DNA from: Polyangiaceae bacterium | Lineage (GTDB): Bacteria; Myxococcota; Polyangia; Polyangiales; Polyangiaceae | Assembly (NCBI GenBank): GCA_025936205.1 | Contig: JAICTU010000060.1 | Span: 1 to 25,363, forward strand | Direction: 5' to 3' | DNA: 25,363 bases | In this document: one piece after another, positions 1 through 8,076 of the stretch | Position numbering within the stretch: position 1 is the stretch's first letter | Layout of the letters: the number at the start of each line of letters is the position of its first letter | The notes under the pieces: generated by a model | Told to the model about the DNA's origin: nothing | Databases searched by the model: none | Seen by the model: only the letters and a program-made list of their open reading frames with translations | Program-made: the position numbers and the translations under genes

Positions 1-1
1 C

Positions 2-58
2 AACTCGGTGAATGTCACGAGCATCGAAGAAGCCGAGAAGCTGCTGAGCGATTTATAG
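2..58 (+). CDS. 3' end of an unidentified protein-coding gene (partial)
   Basis: The second reading frame is open from the window edge and ends at TAG (56-58). It encodes about 18 residues ending in EEAEKLLSDL, a plausible amphipathic helical C-terminus. The upstream part lies outside the window, so no function can be given. It converges on the GH51 gene, leaving about 20 bp between the two stop codons. The call rests only on the open frame and the protein-like tail. Confidence 0.4.
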   Translation, partial: NSVNVTSIEEAEKLLSDL

Positions 59-78
59 CTGTCCCGTCGAGCCGCGGC

Positions 79-2070
79 TCAGTTGCCTGGTCGCCTCGCG
101 CTCGGCGCACCGCTCGCGCGTATCTCGACCACCGCGACGCTGCGGGGCGGCAGCTCGAACGCCATGTCGCGCGCATAGGCCAAACTGGTCTCACGCCGCC
201 GGAGTGCCTCGGGCTTCTCGAGTGAGTTCCCGGCGCCGAGTGCCGCGCTGATCGTGATGAGCTTCACGCGGGCTGCGGCCGGTGCGCGAGAGCCTGCCAG
301 GCGCGTGAGCAGCGTGTGCCGCTTGTCGTCGTAGTTCACGGCCTTGAGGATGATGCGCTGGCCGTCGGCCGAGCTCGTGCCGATCGCGTCGACCGTGTTT
401 GGCGTCCACTTCACGGGCTTCATCTGCGAGATCGCGTCAAAGAAATCTGCCCGCTTTGGGATGTCGGCGAAGGTGCCGGACGTGAAGGCGTGGCGGCGGG
501 GCTCGTAGTATTCGCGAAAGAGCTGCTCTGCCACGTATCCGGAGCCTGCGAACCACGACACGTGATCGTGATAGATCCAGGCGCGCCACTCCGGGTCGTC
601 GCTGGTGTTTCGCATCAAGAGCGCCGGGCTCGTCATCGCCAGCGCCGGGCTCAGCTTCTCGTAGCTGAGCAGGCTGCCAGCGGCGTGCAGTCCTGCGCGC
701 CAGTCGTAGGTGCGCGACGAGCCCCACTCGAGCACCGCCAGCTGGAGCTTCGGATGGGCCGAGATGCGCACGTATTCGACGAGCTTCTCCAGGTAGTCTT
801 CGATGCGCCGCACGCCGGTGGCGTAGTTCTCGGGCTCGTATTCGTAGTTGTGCACGCCGAGGATGTCGAAGTTGCCGCCGGCGAGGTCGATCAGCTTCTC
901 ACTCCAATTCATGTCGTTCGAGCGCTTCTGGCCACAGGCAACCAGCTTCGACTGCGGCGCGATCGCGCGCAGCCGCGGCCCGTAGAGGTTCACGATCGCC
1001 GCGTAGCCTTCGGGCGAGAGCCCGTGGTTCATCGGCTCGTTGTCGATCTGGATGTAGGGCACACGATAGGGCTCGGGGTGGCCGTTCGCCGCACGCCGGC
1101 GGCCCCATTCGGTCGTGGACGGATCGATCAAGTAGTGGACCCAGTCGAGCGCATACTCGAGCTGCCCCGGGTCGGTGCTGGTCGCTGCCAGCACGATCAT
1201 GGGCGCAGCGCCGAGCTGCCGGCAGAGCTCGAGGAACTCATCCGTCCCGAAGCCGTAATAGTCCGAGTAACCGCCCCAGATGGTGTTTGGATTGTACTTG
1301 CGCGACACGGCTGGGCCGATGCCGTCTTTCCACTTGTACACCGAGGCGTACGATCCGCCTGGCCAACGAATGAAGGGAGGCGCCAGGCCTTTCAACGCAG
1401 CGAGCAGATCTGGACGCAACTTGCCCGCAGCGCGCGCGCTCGCGCGCATCAGCGAAATGAAGTCGACGAGCACCTCGCCCGCGCCGGCTGCCATGATCTC
1501 GAGCGTTGCATTGCGATCGCTCGCCGGACTCTCGAACTCGAAGCTCACCGCCTGCCAATCTCTGCCGCTGGTCTTCAGAGGCCGCACCGCCAGCTCGCGC
1601 CCGCTCGAGCTCAGGATGCGCAGGCTGACCGCCGGCGCGCCCTGCTTGGGTTTCAGCCAGACGGAACCGTCGTACTTCTGGCCCGCTTCGACATAGAACC
1701 GATCCTGGCGAACTCCTGCGGTTCCGCCGTTGACCGAGAGCCGAACGCTGCGCGTTCCCTGCCCGAAGTTCTCCTCGACCAGCGAGACGGCGTTCTGGTC
1801 ACCGGCGGGCTTCCAGTAGTCGCCGAAGTCCTTGCCTTCGAAGCCTTGGCCGCGCACCTGCTCTGCGTACAAGCCATCGACCACGGAGTGATTGATGTGC
1901 TCGAGAAATTGACCGTAGATGCGCTCATCGATCGCCCCGGCGACTCGATCGGTGTCGATCAGCAACACCGCGACGCCCGAGTCTGCACCCGAGGCGGCGA
2001 AGGCGGTGGCGGCGCCCGCGAGCAGAACGGCGGCGCGCGTGAACGAGCGTTGCAATCGGGGCTTCCACAT
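79..2070 (-). CDS. Secreted alpha-L-arabinofuranosidase, GH51, with inserted carbohydrate-binding-like domain
   Basis: Predicted to release terminal L-arabinofuranose from arabinoxylan or arabinan outside the cytoplasm. The 663-residue product starts with a signal peptide (Arg-rich start, hydrophobic stretch at about 13-26). The GH51 start IYGQFLEHI lies at about 51-59. A beta-rich segment at about 100-210 resembles a CBM4/9-type insertion. The barrel follows, with RWPGGSY at about 235-241. The acid/base is probably E345 (QIDNEP) and the nucleophile E448 (LAVLEWG). The usual GNE motif reads DNE here. A beta-sandwich C-terminal domain ends the protein. The length suits the long, CBM-containing GH51 branch. 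The ATG at 2068-2070 has no clear Shine-Dalgarno. It is divergent from the esterase at 2326, with a candidate operator between them. The family is secure; the exact substrate is inference. Confidence 0.9.
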   Translation of the reverse strand: MWKPRLQRSFTRAAVLLAGAATAFAASGADSGVAVLLIDTDRVAGAIDERIYGQFLEHINHSVVDGLYAEQVRGQGFEGKDFGDYWKPAGDQNAVSLVEENFGQGTRSVRLSVNGGTAGVRQDRFYVEAGQKYDGSVWLKPKQGAPAVSLRILSSSGRELAVRPLKTSGRDWQAVSFEFESPASDRNATLEIMAAGAGEVLVDFISLMRASARAAGKLRPDLLAALKGLAPPFIRWPGGSYASVYKWKDGIGPAVSRKYNPNTIWGGYSDYYGFGTDEFLELCRQLGAAPMIVLAATSTDPGQLEYALDWVHYLIDPSTTEWGRRRAANGHPEPYRVPYIQIDNEPMNHGLSPEGYAAIVNLYGPRLRAIAPQSKLVACGQKRSNDMNWSEKLIDLAGGNFDILGVHNYEYEPENYATGVRRIEDYLEKLVEYVRISAHPKLQLAVLEWGSSRTYDWRAGLHAAGSLLSYEKLSPALAMTSPALLMRNTSDDPEWRAWIYHDHVSWFAGSGYVAEQLFREYYEPRRHAFTSGTFADIPKRADFFDAISQMKPVKWTPNTVDAIGTSSADGQRIILKAVNYDDKRHTLLTRLAGSRAPAAARVKLITISAALGAGNSLEKPEALRRRETSLAYARDMAFELPPRSVAVVEIRASGAPSARRPGN

Positions 2071-2150
2071 TGGCGGGGCGCCATGCTGCTGACGGCCGCC
2101 GCCATTTCCTAGGTGCAGGAGCGGCCTCGAGCACCAGGCTCTATCGCGGC

Positions 2151-2162
2151 GGTCATGTTACC
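2151..2162. promoter_or_regulatory. Weak candidate operator in the divergent GH51-1/esterase promoter region
   Basis: The 255-bp gap between the two divergent starts contains GGTCATGTTACC. It matches the core of the 16-bp palindrome at 20445 in 10 of 16 aligned positions (GGT.A.GTTACC). The match alone is weak. It is listed because the flanking genes belong to the same functional set as the genes with better copies. I see no convincing ACGCAAA pair in this gap. Confidence 0.25.
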
Positions 2163-2325
2163 GTGGACACAGAGACGTTGCGTGGTGCATTCGCTGCATT
2201 TCCACATTTGCCCCGACCGATAAACGAACGCTGGTTTCCGGGCGTTCCAGTCTGCGCAGGTCAGAGCAGCGAAGCTTGCAACTCGCCAGCGCATGGTGAA
2301 TGAACGGTCTCGAGAGGTGTGAACG

Positions 2326-3234
2326 ATGCGTAAGACACTGGTGCACTGCTTCGCTGCCGCCCTGATCGCGCTGGCTTCGGTCCAGCCGGCGAAGGCCGCG
2401 GATGACAAGATGACCCCGATGGCGACTCCGGCTCAACCGAGCGCAATTCCGCTGAAGACGGGGCCGCTGCCCGGCGCGAAGGTCAAGGAGAGCTGGCATA
2501 ACCAATATGGCAGCGCGTTCGCGCGCAACGTGACCGAGGCGACGCTGACGCCGTTCCTGCCCGATGCAGCAAAGGCGACCGGCGCGGCGGTGATCGTGGC
2601 ACCCGGTGGCGGGTTCCGCGTCCTGTCGATGCAGAACGAGGGCTGGGACGTCGCCAAGGCGCTGGCCGCTCGCGGCATCGCTGCCTTCGTGCTGAAGTAT
2701 CGGCTGAACCAGACTCCCGAGAGCCTGGAGGAGTTCGCCCGTCCCACGCCACCGGGCCCCCGCACGAACTTCAAGGACCGCATGGCGGCTCTCGATCCGC
2801 AGCTCGCCGACGCACGCGCGGCCTTCGCGCTCGTCCGCGCGCGCGCCGGCGAGTGGAAGGTCGATCCAAAACGCATCGGCATGGTCGGTTTCTCCGCAGG
2901 TGCCATGCTGACGATGGCGACCACGCTGGGCGGGGGCGATGCCAAGCCCGCTTTCGTCGGCGACATTTACGGTCCGCTCGAGGCCGTGAAGGTTCCCGCC
3001 GATGCACCACCGCTGTTCGCGGCCCTCGCTGCGGATGATCCACTGTTCGCCGGCCGCGGCATGGGGCTCATTGACAGCTGGATGGCGGCGAAGAAGCCCA
3101 TCGAGTTTCATCTCTACGGGCAGGGCGGCCATGGCTTCGGCATGTATCCGAAGGAGACGACCAGCACGGGCTGGTTCGACGCTTTCTACAAGTGGATCGT
3201 GATGAACGGATTCACCAAGAAGCCCGCCGCCTGA
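2326..3234 (+). CDS. Secreted alpha/beta-hydrolase, probable carbohydrate esterase (Abhydrolase_3/BD-FAE-like)
   Basis: Probably removes acyl or feruloyl groups from hemicellulose in the periplasm or outside the cell. The 302-residue product has a clean Sec signal peptide (MRKTLVHC, hydrophobic core, likely cut after AKA at about residue 24). The fold signature is complete. An oxyanion-hole segment APGGGF lies at about 92-97. The nucleophile elbow GFSAG places Ser at about 190. An acidic pair DD sits at about 237-238, and GGHGFG places His at about 269. The start is supported by an AGAGG Shine-Dalgarno about 8 nt upstream. It is divergent from the GH51 gene, which fits a debranching role. Substrate is inferred from context; a peptidase-S9-like or lipase activity cannot be excluded. 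Confidence 0.8.
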   Translation: MRKTLVHCFAAALIALASVQPAKAADDKMTPMATPAQPSAIPLKTGPLPGAKVKESWHNQYGSAFARNVTEATLTPFLPDAAKATGAAVIVAPGGGFRVLSMQNEGWDVAKALAARGIAAFVLKYRLNQTPESLEEFARPTPPGPRTNFKDRMAALDPQLADARAAFALVRARAGEWKVDPKRIGMVGFSAGAMLTMATTLGGGDAKPAFVGDIYGPLEAVKVPADAPPLFAALAADDPLFAGRGMGLIDSWMAAKKPIEFHLYGQGGHGFGMYPKETTSTGWFDAFYKWIVMNGFTKKPAA

Positions 3235-3464
3235 TCCGAACGGCGGCGCGGGCGTTGCGCGTCCGCGTCGCCTCTCCGTTCCGAGCTGGTCACCATCCAG
3301 GCCGTCAGCTCTTCAGAGGAGCGCTCGCGTCGAGAGGACCGGATTGGTACGCCGACGCTGCGCTCCGCTGCAGCGCAACGGTGCAGGAAGCCGCTTTTCC
3401 GGGCAACAACGGAACAGCGCGCAGCGCTCAGCGCGCGGGGCGACACATCTCTGCTACGTATGCG

Positions 3465-4706
3465 ATGTTGAGCCCCACGCTTTCATCCCAGGCCCTTCCG
3501 AACATCTCGAGCCATGGCTGGGCGTGCCCGGTTCGTGGCGCGCTTGCAGCGGAGGCGCCGCGCGTCCTCGCCGTCCTCAACCTCGGGACGGGTTGGTCTC
3601 GCGGCGTATTGCGCGGCTTCATGAGCACGGCGCACGAGCAACGCTGGACGGTGTTGCACTATCCACCGCCCGTAGACATCGAGGCGCTGGTTCAGAAATT
3701 TGCGCCATCCGCCATCTTGATCGGGCCCGATTCGGGCCAGGTGCCGTGCACCAGCCGTACGCGGATCCCGATCGTGGCCGTGGCGCTGGACCTGAGCGCC
3801 CAGGGCGTACCGTCCGTGTTGCCCGACGAAGAGCGCATCGGGGTGCTCGGGTTGGAGCACCTGCTCGCCACCGGCCTGCGCCAGGTCAGCACGTTTCGCC
3901 TCGATGGCTCGGAGTTCGGCGCCGCACGCGAGCGAGCGTTCATCGCTCGCGCCCGCAGTGCCGGGGCCCGCGTGGCCGTGGGCTGGGGGAGCGAGGACTC
4001 CCCGGGCTGGCGGGGCGAAGACGCCGAGGGCATCCTCTCCTGGCTGCTCGGGCTGCCGAGGCCTTGCGGCATCTTCACCTGCGCCGATCACTGGGCCCGC
4101 ATCGTGTCGCGCTATGTCCGGCTCGCGGGGCTGCGAGTGCCGGACGATCTAGCGCTCGTCGGCGTGGACAATGACGTCGTGGAATGCGAGCTGCTCTCGC
4201 CCCCACTGTCGAGCGTCATGGTTCCCTGGCAAGAGCTCGGCGAGCACGCAGCGCTCCTCGTTCAGCGAGCCCTGGATGGGGATCGGCTCGAGCAGAAGCG
4301 CTGGCTGATGCCTCCCATCGCCGTCGCGGCGCGCCGCTCCTCGGAGGTCTTCGCGGTGGAAGACGCCGTTGTGGCCAAGGCGATGCGCTGGATTCGTCAG
4401 AACGCTCACCAACATCTCAACGTGCCGATGGTCGCCAACGCGATCGGCGGCGGTCGACAGCGCCTGGAGCGCCGCTTCCGGCGCGCTCTGGACAGAACCG
4501 TACAAGAGGAGATCCGCCGCGCCCGGGTAGAAACGGCGATGCGGCTGCTCCGAACCACCCAGGACGGACTGGTCGAGATCGCAAAGCGGAGTGGATTCTC
4601 CACGGCTGCGCTGCTGAGCGCAGCGTTCAAGCGCGAATTGGGCATGCCGCCCGGTGTCTACCGGCGCCGCGTTCACGAAGCGCTCTCAGCCGTGAATGAC
4701 CCCTGA
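3465..4706 (+). CDS. XylR-type transcriptional regulator 1 (LacI-like sensor plus AraC HTH)
   Basis: Predicted sugar-responsive DNA-binding activator in the cytoplasm. From the ATG at 3465 the product is 413 residues, close to E. coli XylR (about 392). The first two thirds resemble a LacI/periplasmic-binding sensor: RVLAVLNLGTGWSRGVLRGF, later CGIFTCADHWAR and the signature LALVGVDNDVVECEL. The last 100 residues are an AraC/XylS double HTH, including MRWIRQNA, RQRLERRFRRAL and a second helix-turn-helix with RSGFSTAALLSAAFKRELG. The frame is open upstream to 3192, but those codons overlap the esterase end and carry no domain, so the internal ATG is preferred; no good Shine-Dalgarno is visible. 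It is paralogous to the regulators at 12011 and 15113. The cognate sugar (xylose, arabinose or an oligosaccharide) is not determinable. Confidence 0.85.
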   Translation: MLSPTLSSQALPNISSHGWACPVRGALAAEAPRVLAVLNLGTGWSRGVLRGFMSTAHEQRWTVLHYPPPVDIEALVQKFAPSAILIGPDSGQVPCTSRTRIPIVAVALDLSAQGVPSVLPDEERIGVLGLEHLLATGLRQVSTFRLDGSEFGAARERAFIARARSAGARVAVGWGSEDSPGWRGEDAEGILSWLLGLPRPCGIFTCADHWARIVSRYVRLAGLRVPDDLALVGVDNDVVECELLSPPLSSVMVPWQELGEHAALLVQRALDGDRLEQKRWLMPPIAVAARRSSEVFAVEDAVVAKAMRWIRQNAHQHLNVPMVANAIGGGRQRLERRFRRALDRTVQEEIRRARVETAMRLLRTTQDGLVEIAKRSGFSTAALLSAAFKRELGMPPGVYRRRVHEALSAVNDP

Positions 4707-4711
4707 GTCGA

Positions 4712-4739
4712 CGCGGAGCTCCAACTCGAGCTAGCCGCG
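4712..4739. terminator. Hairpin between convergent XylR-1 and GH8 genes
   Basis: CGCGGAGCTC (4712-4721) pairs with GAGCT (4728-4732) and CCGCG (4735-4739). This gives a 10-bp stem with a 2-nt bulge and a 6-nt loop. It fills the 38-bp gap between two convergent stop codons. No T-tract follows on either strand, so intrinsic termination is possible but not demonstrated. Confidence 0.45.
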
Positions 4740-4744
4740 AGCGT

Positions 4745-6379
4745 TCATTGCGCGGGCGCCCATTCGTATCCGAACCAGCCCGCCGTCGCGAGCAGGCCGA
4801 GCGTGTAGACGGCCTCCTGATAATAGCGGTACTGGCCGGACTGCTGCTGTGTGTTCCAGAGGTTCTCGACGAACTGGGCTCGGTTCTGCGCCGTCGAGGC
4901 GAGAGCGCCGGCGGCGAGCGTTGCCGCGAGCGCCGTCGAGGGGCCGGTGTCATCCGCCGCGACGGTGCCATTCAGCTGGAAGAGCGCGTTCGGGATGTTG
5001 TTTGCGCCAAGGCGTGGGCCAAAGAAGACATGGTACTTCTCGACCTGCGTCTGCAAGCGCGTATCCGGGCCCGTCCAGGCAAAGTCGATGGCCATGTTCA
5101 TCGGCACGCGCCAGGCGTCGAACCGGAACGAGGGGCTGCCCGCGTTGGGGCTGCCGTCAAAATTGGCGTAGTCGGGGTGCAGACCCGTGCTCTGGTTCGC
5201 AGACTGCACGAAGAATTGCCGGCTCGTGTTGGCCAGCTGCCGCCAGCGAGCGGCGTCCGCGGGGTTGCCGTCCTGTGCGAACAGCTCATAGAAAGCCGGC
5301 AGATGATAGCTCGGATCGCTGAAGCCGGCGGAGTTGCCCTGCGGGAAGAACACCACCATGTTTGATTGTGCGTTGATGATCGGCACGCGCCCTTGCGCGC
5401 CCCCCGCGTTGTTCAACATGGCCCCGGTGATCGCGTCCGCCTCTTGCTCGTAATTGATCGCGCCGCTGGAACCCCAGCGGCGATCGGCGAGGTAGAGCGC
5501 CGCCGCGAAATACTCGTCGCCATCCGGCGCCGGCCCGTTCTGGCCGAAGTTCACGTTGATCTGGTTGGCGTTGGCGGTCACCTGGCCTTGCCAGCGGAAG
5601 TAGCGGTTCCAGGCGTCATTGGTGGCGAATTGCATGCGCTGCTGCGCGAACTTCCAGAGCCTGTCGAACTCGCTCTGCATGTTCATCTGCACCGCGATCA
5701 TCATGCCGTACGACTGCCCTTCGCTGCGTACATCGTTTGCGTCGGCGCACCAGATGAAAGCCTGGCTCGGGTCCTGCGGGAGCTGGTAGTAGAGGCGGTA
5801 GCCGGTGGCCGCCTGCGGAATCGCCGACTCGTTGGTGCCGATGCCGAAGACCCGATCGACAACCAGCCGCACCCTGTCGTCGACCTCCTCCACGGGGATG
5901 CCGAGCAAATCGGTGAACAGGTTGGTCGTGCCGCGCGTGGGTCGATCCGTCGAAGCCGGTGCTGGGGGCTGGGGCTGCTCGGCAGGCGCGGGTGTGGGCG
6001 CCTCAGGCGTGACCGGCGGTGGCGGAGCCGCGCTGGCACCATCGGCGGCCGCCGGGGGTGATGTTGGGGCGAGCGCGATGCCCTCGCCCGGAGCTTCGCT
6101 GCCACTCGTCGGCGCTCCCGTCGCGCCAGACATGTCCTGAGGGACCGTGGTCGCGGAGTCGCCCGGACCGTCAACGGGCGGCAGCCCAGCAGGGCTCGCC
6201 CCGGGGGGAGTGGCCGCCCCCATGAAACCAGGGCCTCCCATGAAACCAGGGCCTCCCATGAAACCAGAGACATTGTCGTTGGCCCTGTCGTCGCTCGCTG
6301 TAGCGCAGGCGAGGCCGAGCAATGCGACGGCGGAAAAGCAAACTGGCCCGACGCGGCGGGCTCGGAGAATTGGCGTCAT
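4745..6379 (-). CDS. GH8 xylan-active enzyme (reducing-end exo-oligoxylanase/xylanase type), surface lipoprotein
   Basis: Predicted inverting glycosidase acting on xylan or xylo-oligosaccharides. The 544-residue product begins with a hydrophobic leader ending LLGLAC, a relaxed lipobox with Cys at about 25. A 120-residue Pro/Ala/Gly linker follows, opening with a GFMGGP tandem repeat. The GH8 domain runs from about 155 to the end. It includes DVRSEGQSYGMM (likely acid E220), APDGDEYF (about 284-291), DPSYHLPAFYELF (about 355-367) and FDAWRVPMN (likely base D421). The SEGxSYGM and DAWR motifs resemble reducing-end xylose-releasing enzymes (Rex) more than cellulases; that subfamily choice is inference. 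The start has a GGGAG Shine-Dalgarno 8 nt upstream. The promoter carries both shared regulatory elements of this locus. Confidence 0.88.
   Translation of the reverse strand: MTPILRARRVGPVCFSAVALLGLACATASDDRANDNVSGFMGGPGFMGGPGFMGAATPPGASPAGLPPVDGPGDSATTVPQDMSGATGAPTSGSEAPGEGIALAPTSPPAAADGASAAPPPPVTPEAPTPAPAEQPQPPAPASTDRPTRGTTNLFTDLLGIPVEEVDDRVRLVVDRVFGIGTNESAIPQAATGYRLYYQLPQDPSQAFIWCADANDVRSEGQSYGMMIAVQMNMQSEFDRLWKFAQQRMQFATNDAWNRYFRWQGQVTANANQINVNFGQNGPAPDGDEYFAAALYLADRRWGSSGAINYEQEADAITGAMLNNAGGAQGRVPIINAQSNMVVFFPQGNSAGFSDPSYHLPAFYELFAQDGNPADAARWRQLANTSRQFFVQSANQSTGLHPDYANFDGSPNAGSPSFRFDAWRVPMNMAIDFAWTGPDTRLQTQVEKYHVFFGPRLGANNIPNALFQLNGTVAADDTGPSTALAATLAAGALASTAQNRAQFVENLWNTQQQSGQYRYYQEAVYTLGLLATAGWFGYEWAPAQ
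6221..6267 (-). repeat. 18-bp in-frame tandem repeat in the GH8 linker
   Basis: The unit CATGAAACCAGGGCCTCC is repeated exactly at 6221-6238 and 6239-6256, followed by an 11-nt partial copy. On the coding strand it encodes the hexapeptide GFMGGP, repeated just after the lipid-anchor region. The perfect DNA identity suggests recent slippage or unequal exchange. Confidence 0.85.
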
Positions 6380-6409
6380 GAGTCGAACTCCCGGCGCTTC
6401 CGAGCAGAT

Positions 6410-6425
6410 ACGGAAACGTTACCAG
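6410..6425. promoter_or_regulatory. LacI-like palindromic operator upstream of GH8
   Basis: On the gene strand this site reads CTGGTAACGTTTCCGT. It matches the perfect palindrome at 20445 (CTGGTAACGTTACCAG) at 13 of 16 positions, with the central GGTAACGTT intact. It lies about 31-46 bp upstream of the GH8 start, where a bound repressor would block transcription. No LacI-family gene is present in the window, so the cognate factor is unknown. Confidence 0.6.
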
Positions 6426-6487
6426 CTACTCTAGGAAGGCATCGGCACCGATGGCAAACGGCCGGCGCCTGCCGCATCGAAGTAGGG

Positions 6488-6516
6488 ACCCAAAACGATG
6501 TTTCGAGTGACGCAAA
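6488..6516. promoter_or_regulatory. 22-bp-spaced direct repeat (ACGCAAA type) upstream of GH8
   Basis: ACCCAAA at 6488-6494 and ACGCAAA at 6510-6516 start exactly 22 bp apart, that is two helical turns. They lie about 110-137 bp upstream of the GH8 start and read TTTGCGT in the gene sense. The same element and spacing occur upstream of other genes in this locus. Direct repeats of 21-22 bp are typical of AraC-family dimer sites, so a XylR-type regulator is the likely ligand. Confidence 0.55.
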
Positions 6517-6555
6517 CTCGATTGGACGTCGCTGCCCACAGCATCAGCGACGGGA

Positions 6556-8076
6556 TCACTCTTCCTCGCGAGCACCTTCCGCCGTCTGCGCGACACGCCA
6601 ACCAGTCGCATCCGCTTGAAGTCGACGAAGGCCAAAAGCCGCCGCGCCCGGCGACGAGCCGGAGAATACATGTGGCACATAGCCCGTCTCCCTGGCGTAG
6701 CGCTGGGCTACCACCTGCACCGCGTCCGCCGCGCCGGCTCGGCTCAGCAGCACCACCGTGCCGCCGCTGCCACCACCGCTGATCTTTGCGCCATACAGCC
6801 CGCGCTCGGGGCCGAACTCGCGCACCAGCTCCACGATGCGGTCGGTACCCGTGGAGCCGAGCCCGCACGCGGAGTAGCTGGCGTGAGCCTCGTACATGAG
6901 CGCGCCGAGGCGCTCGAACAGGGCGCGCGTACGCGCGTCCTCGGGTGCGGCCAGCTCCGGGGTCTGGAGCAAGGTGCGAAACTCGCTCGCTCGCGCGTGC
7001 TCATTCACGGGGTGCTCGGTGGCTGCGCGCACGCGGTACATCGCAGCAGGGTCAACACGGGTGATCGGATCGGTGATGCCGCCAAAGCGGCGCAGAAATT
7101 CGGCGCCGCTGATCAGCTCCGGCAAGAGCTCCCGATACTCGCGCTCGAACGCGGCTCGCGGTACGCGCGCCAGGTAGCCGCCCCACTCGGGGTCCGAGAT
7201 GGAAACGTGCCCGGGCGATTTTGTCGCCTGCGCCGGCAACCCTCGAGCGCTGGCCAGCCAGCGGTAGCCCATAAAGGCGGCGGCGCGCACACCGCCGTAG
7301 TCTGCTCCGCTGACGGCATGACGAATGCCGGAGTCGATGCCCCAGAGCGCCAGCCCCCTCGGCAAGGGAAAGCTCTCCTCGAGCTGCGCCGGCTGGCAGA
7401 GCAGCGGCAGCAACTGCCCTTCCCTGCCGCAGCTGGCTGTCATTTGGTCCATCACTCCGCAGGGCGCGCCCACCACCAGATTCTCGATTCGCTGGCAGAT
7501 CAACGCGGCGCGCACCGGCTCGATCTGGACCTCGAGCAGCCCAGCCAGGGCGCGCAAGCTCGCCACCTCGAGCGCTGCCGAGGAGCTCACCCCTTTTCCC
7601 TCGGGCACGCTCGACGCCACCAGCATGCTCAGGCCGGAGTCGAGCTCGACCCCCAGCTCCGCTCGCAGCGCTGCCAGCGCCCCGGCGACGTAGCCCACCC
7701 AGGCATCGTCGGCGTTGCGTTGAAAATACGCGCGAGCGGCGGCGTAGCTCCGGGTGTGCTCTCGCAGTTCGGCGAGCGGAAACCGCGCCCAGCGCAGCGG
7801 TGCCACGCTACGCACCAGTCCCGAGCTCACAATCTCGACCCAGGGGTCCTTCCGGCGCTGGACAGCCACGAAGGCCGCTTCACGGATCGGCAGCTCCAGC
7901 GTCAGCGAGCCAGAGTAATCGGCGAAACCGCCCATCACGTCCAGGCGCCCCGGAGCCCGCGCCAGGACGACGGGAGCCGCAACGCTGAACAGCTGCGAGA
8001 GCGACGACTCCGGAGCGCGGGACAGCCGGACGAGCAGTTCGAGCACTGCATCCAGATCGGACATGGCCCTGCTCAT
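6556..8076 (-). CDS. GHMP sugar 1-kinase, L-arabinokinase type (ARA1 kinase-domain-like)
   Basis: Predicted to phosphorylate a free sugar at C1 using ATP, probably L-arabinose to L-arabinose 1-phosphate. From the ATG at 8076 it has 506 residues. Motif 1 is APGRLDVMGGFADYSG (about 41-56). Galactokinases have a G-E-H-x-D-Y signature there, and plant ARA1 has MGGIADYSG, as I recall it. Motif 2 is PEGKGVSSSAA (about 158-168); catalytic Asp lies in CGVMDQMT (D210); motif 3 is GAKISGGGSGGT (about 429-440). WGIDSGIRH and FSGSSPGA also follow ARA1. The start is fixed by an ATGA overlap with the upstream phosphatase; the longer open frame is Arg-rich with no domain. It would commonly be annotated galactokinase. 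The family is certain; arabinose specificity is inferred from these motifs and the arabinofuranosidase context. Confidence 0.82.
   Translation of the reverse strand: MSRAMSDLDAVLELLVRLSRAPESSLSQLFSVAAPVVLARAPGRLDVMGGFADYSGSLTLELPIREAAFVAVQRRKDPWVEIVSSGLVRSVAPLRWARFPLAELREHTRSYAAARAYFQRNADDAWVGYVAGALAALRAELGVELDSGLSMLVASSVPEGKGVSSSAALEVASLRALAGLLEVQIEPVRAALICQRIENLVVGAPCGVMDQMTASCGREGQLLPLLCQPAQLEESFPLPRGLALWGIDSGIRHAVSGADYGGVRAAAFMGYRWLASARGLPAQATKSPGHVSISDPEWGGYLARVPRAAFEREYRELLPELISGAEFLRRFGGITDPITRVDPAAMYRVRAATEHPVNEHARASEFRTLLQTPELAAPEDARTRALFERLGALMYEAHASYSACGLGSTGTDRIVELVREFGPERGLYGAKISGGGSGGTVVLLSRAGAADAVQVVAQRYARETGYVPHVFSGSSPGAAAFGLRRLQADATGWRVAQTAEGAREEE

Noticed and set aside
316..2112. 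Long + strand open frame opposite GH51-1
   Set aside because: It lies antisense to a gene with full GH51 motifs and has no recognisable domain; high-GC codon bias produces such open antisense frames.
3192..3464. N-terminal extension of XylR-1 overlapping the esterase
   Set aside because: The residues show no domain, and the 413-residue form already matches the family length.
5736..5743. TTTGCGTC inside GH8 coding sequence
   Set aside because: It encodes D-A-N in a conserved part of the enzyme and has no evident paired half-site; kept only as a reminder that the 8-mer occurs by chance.
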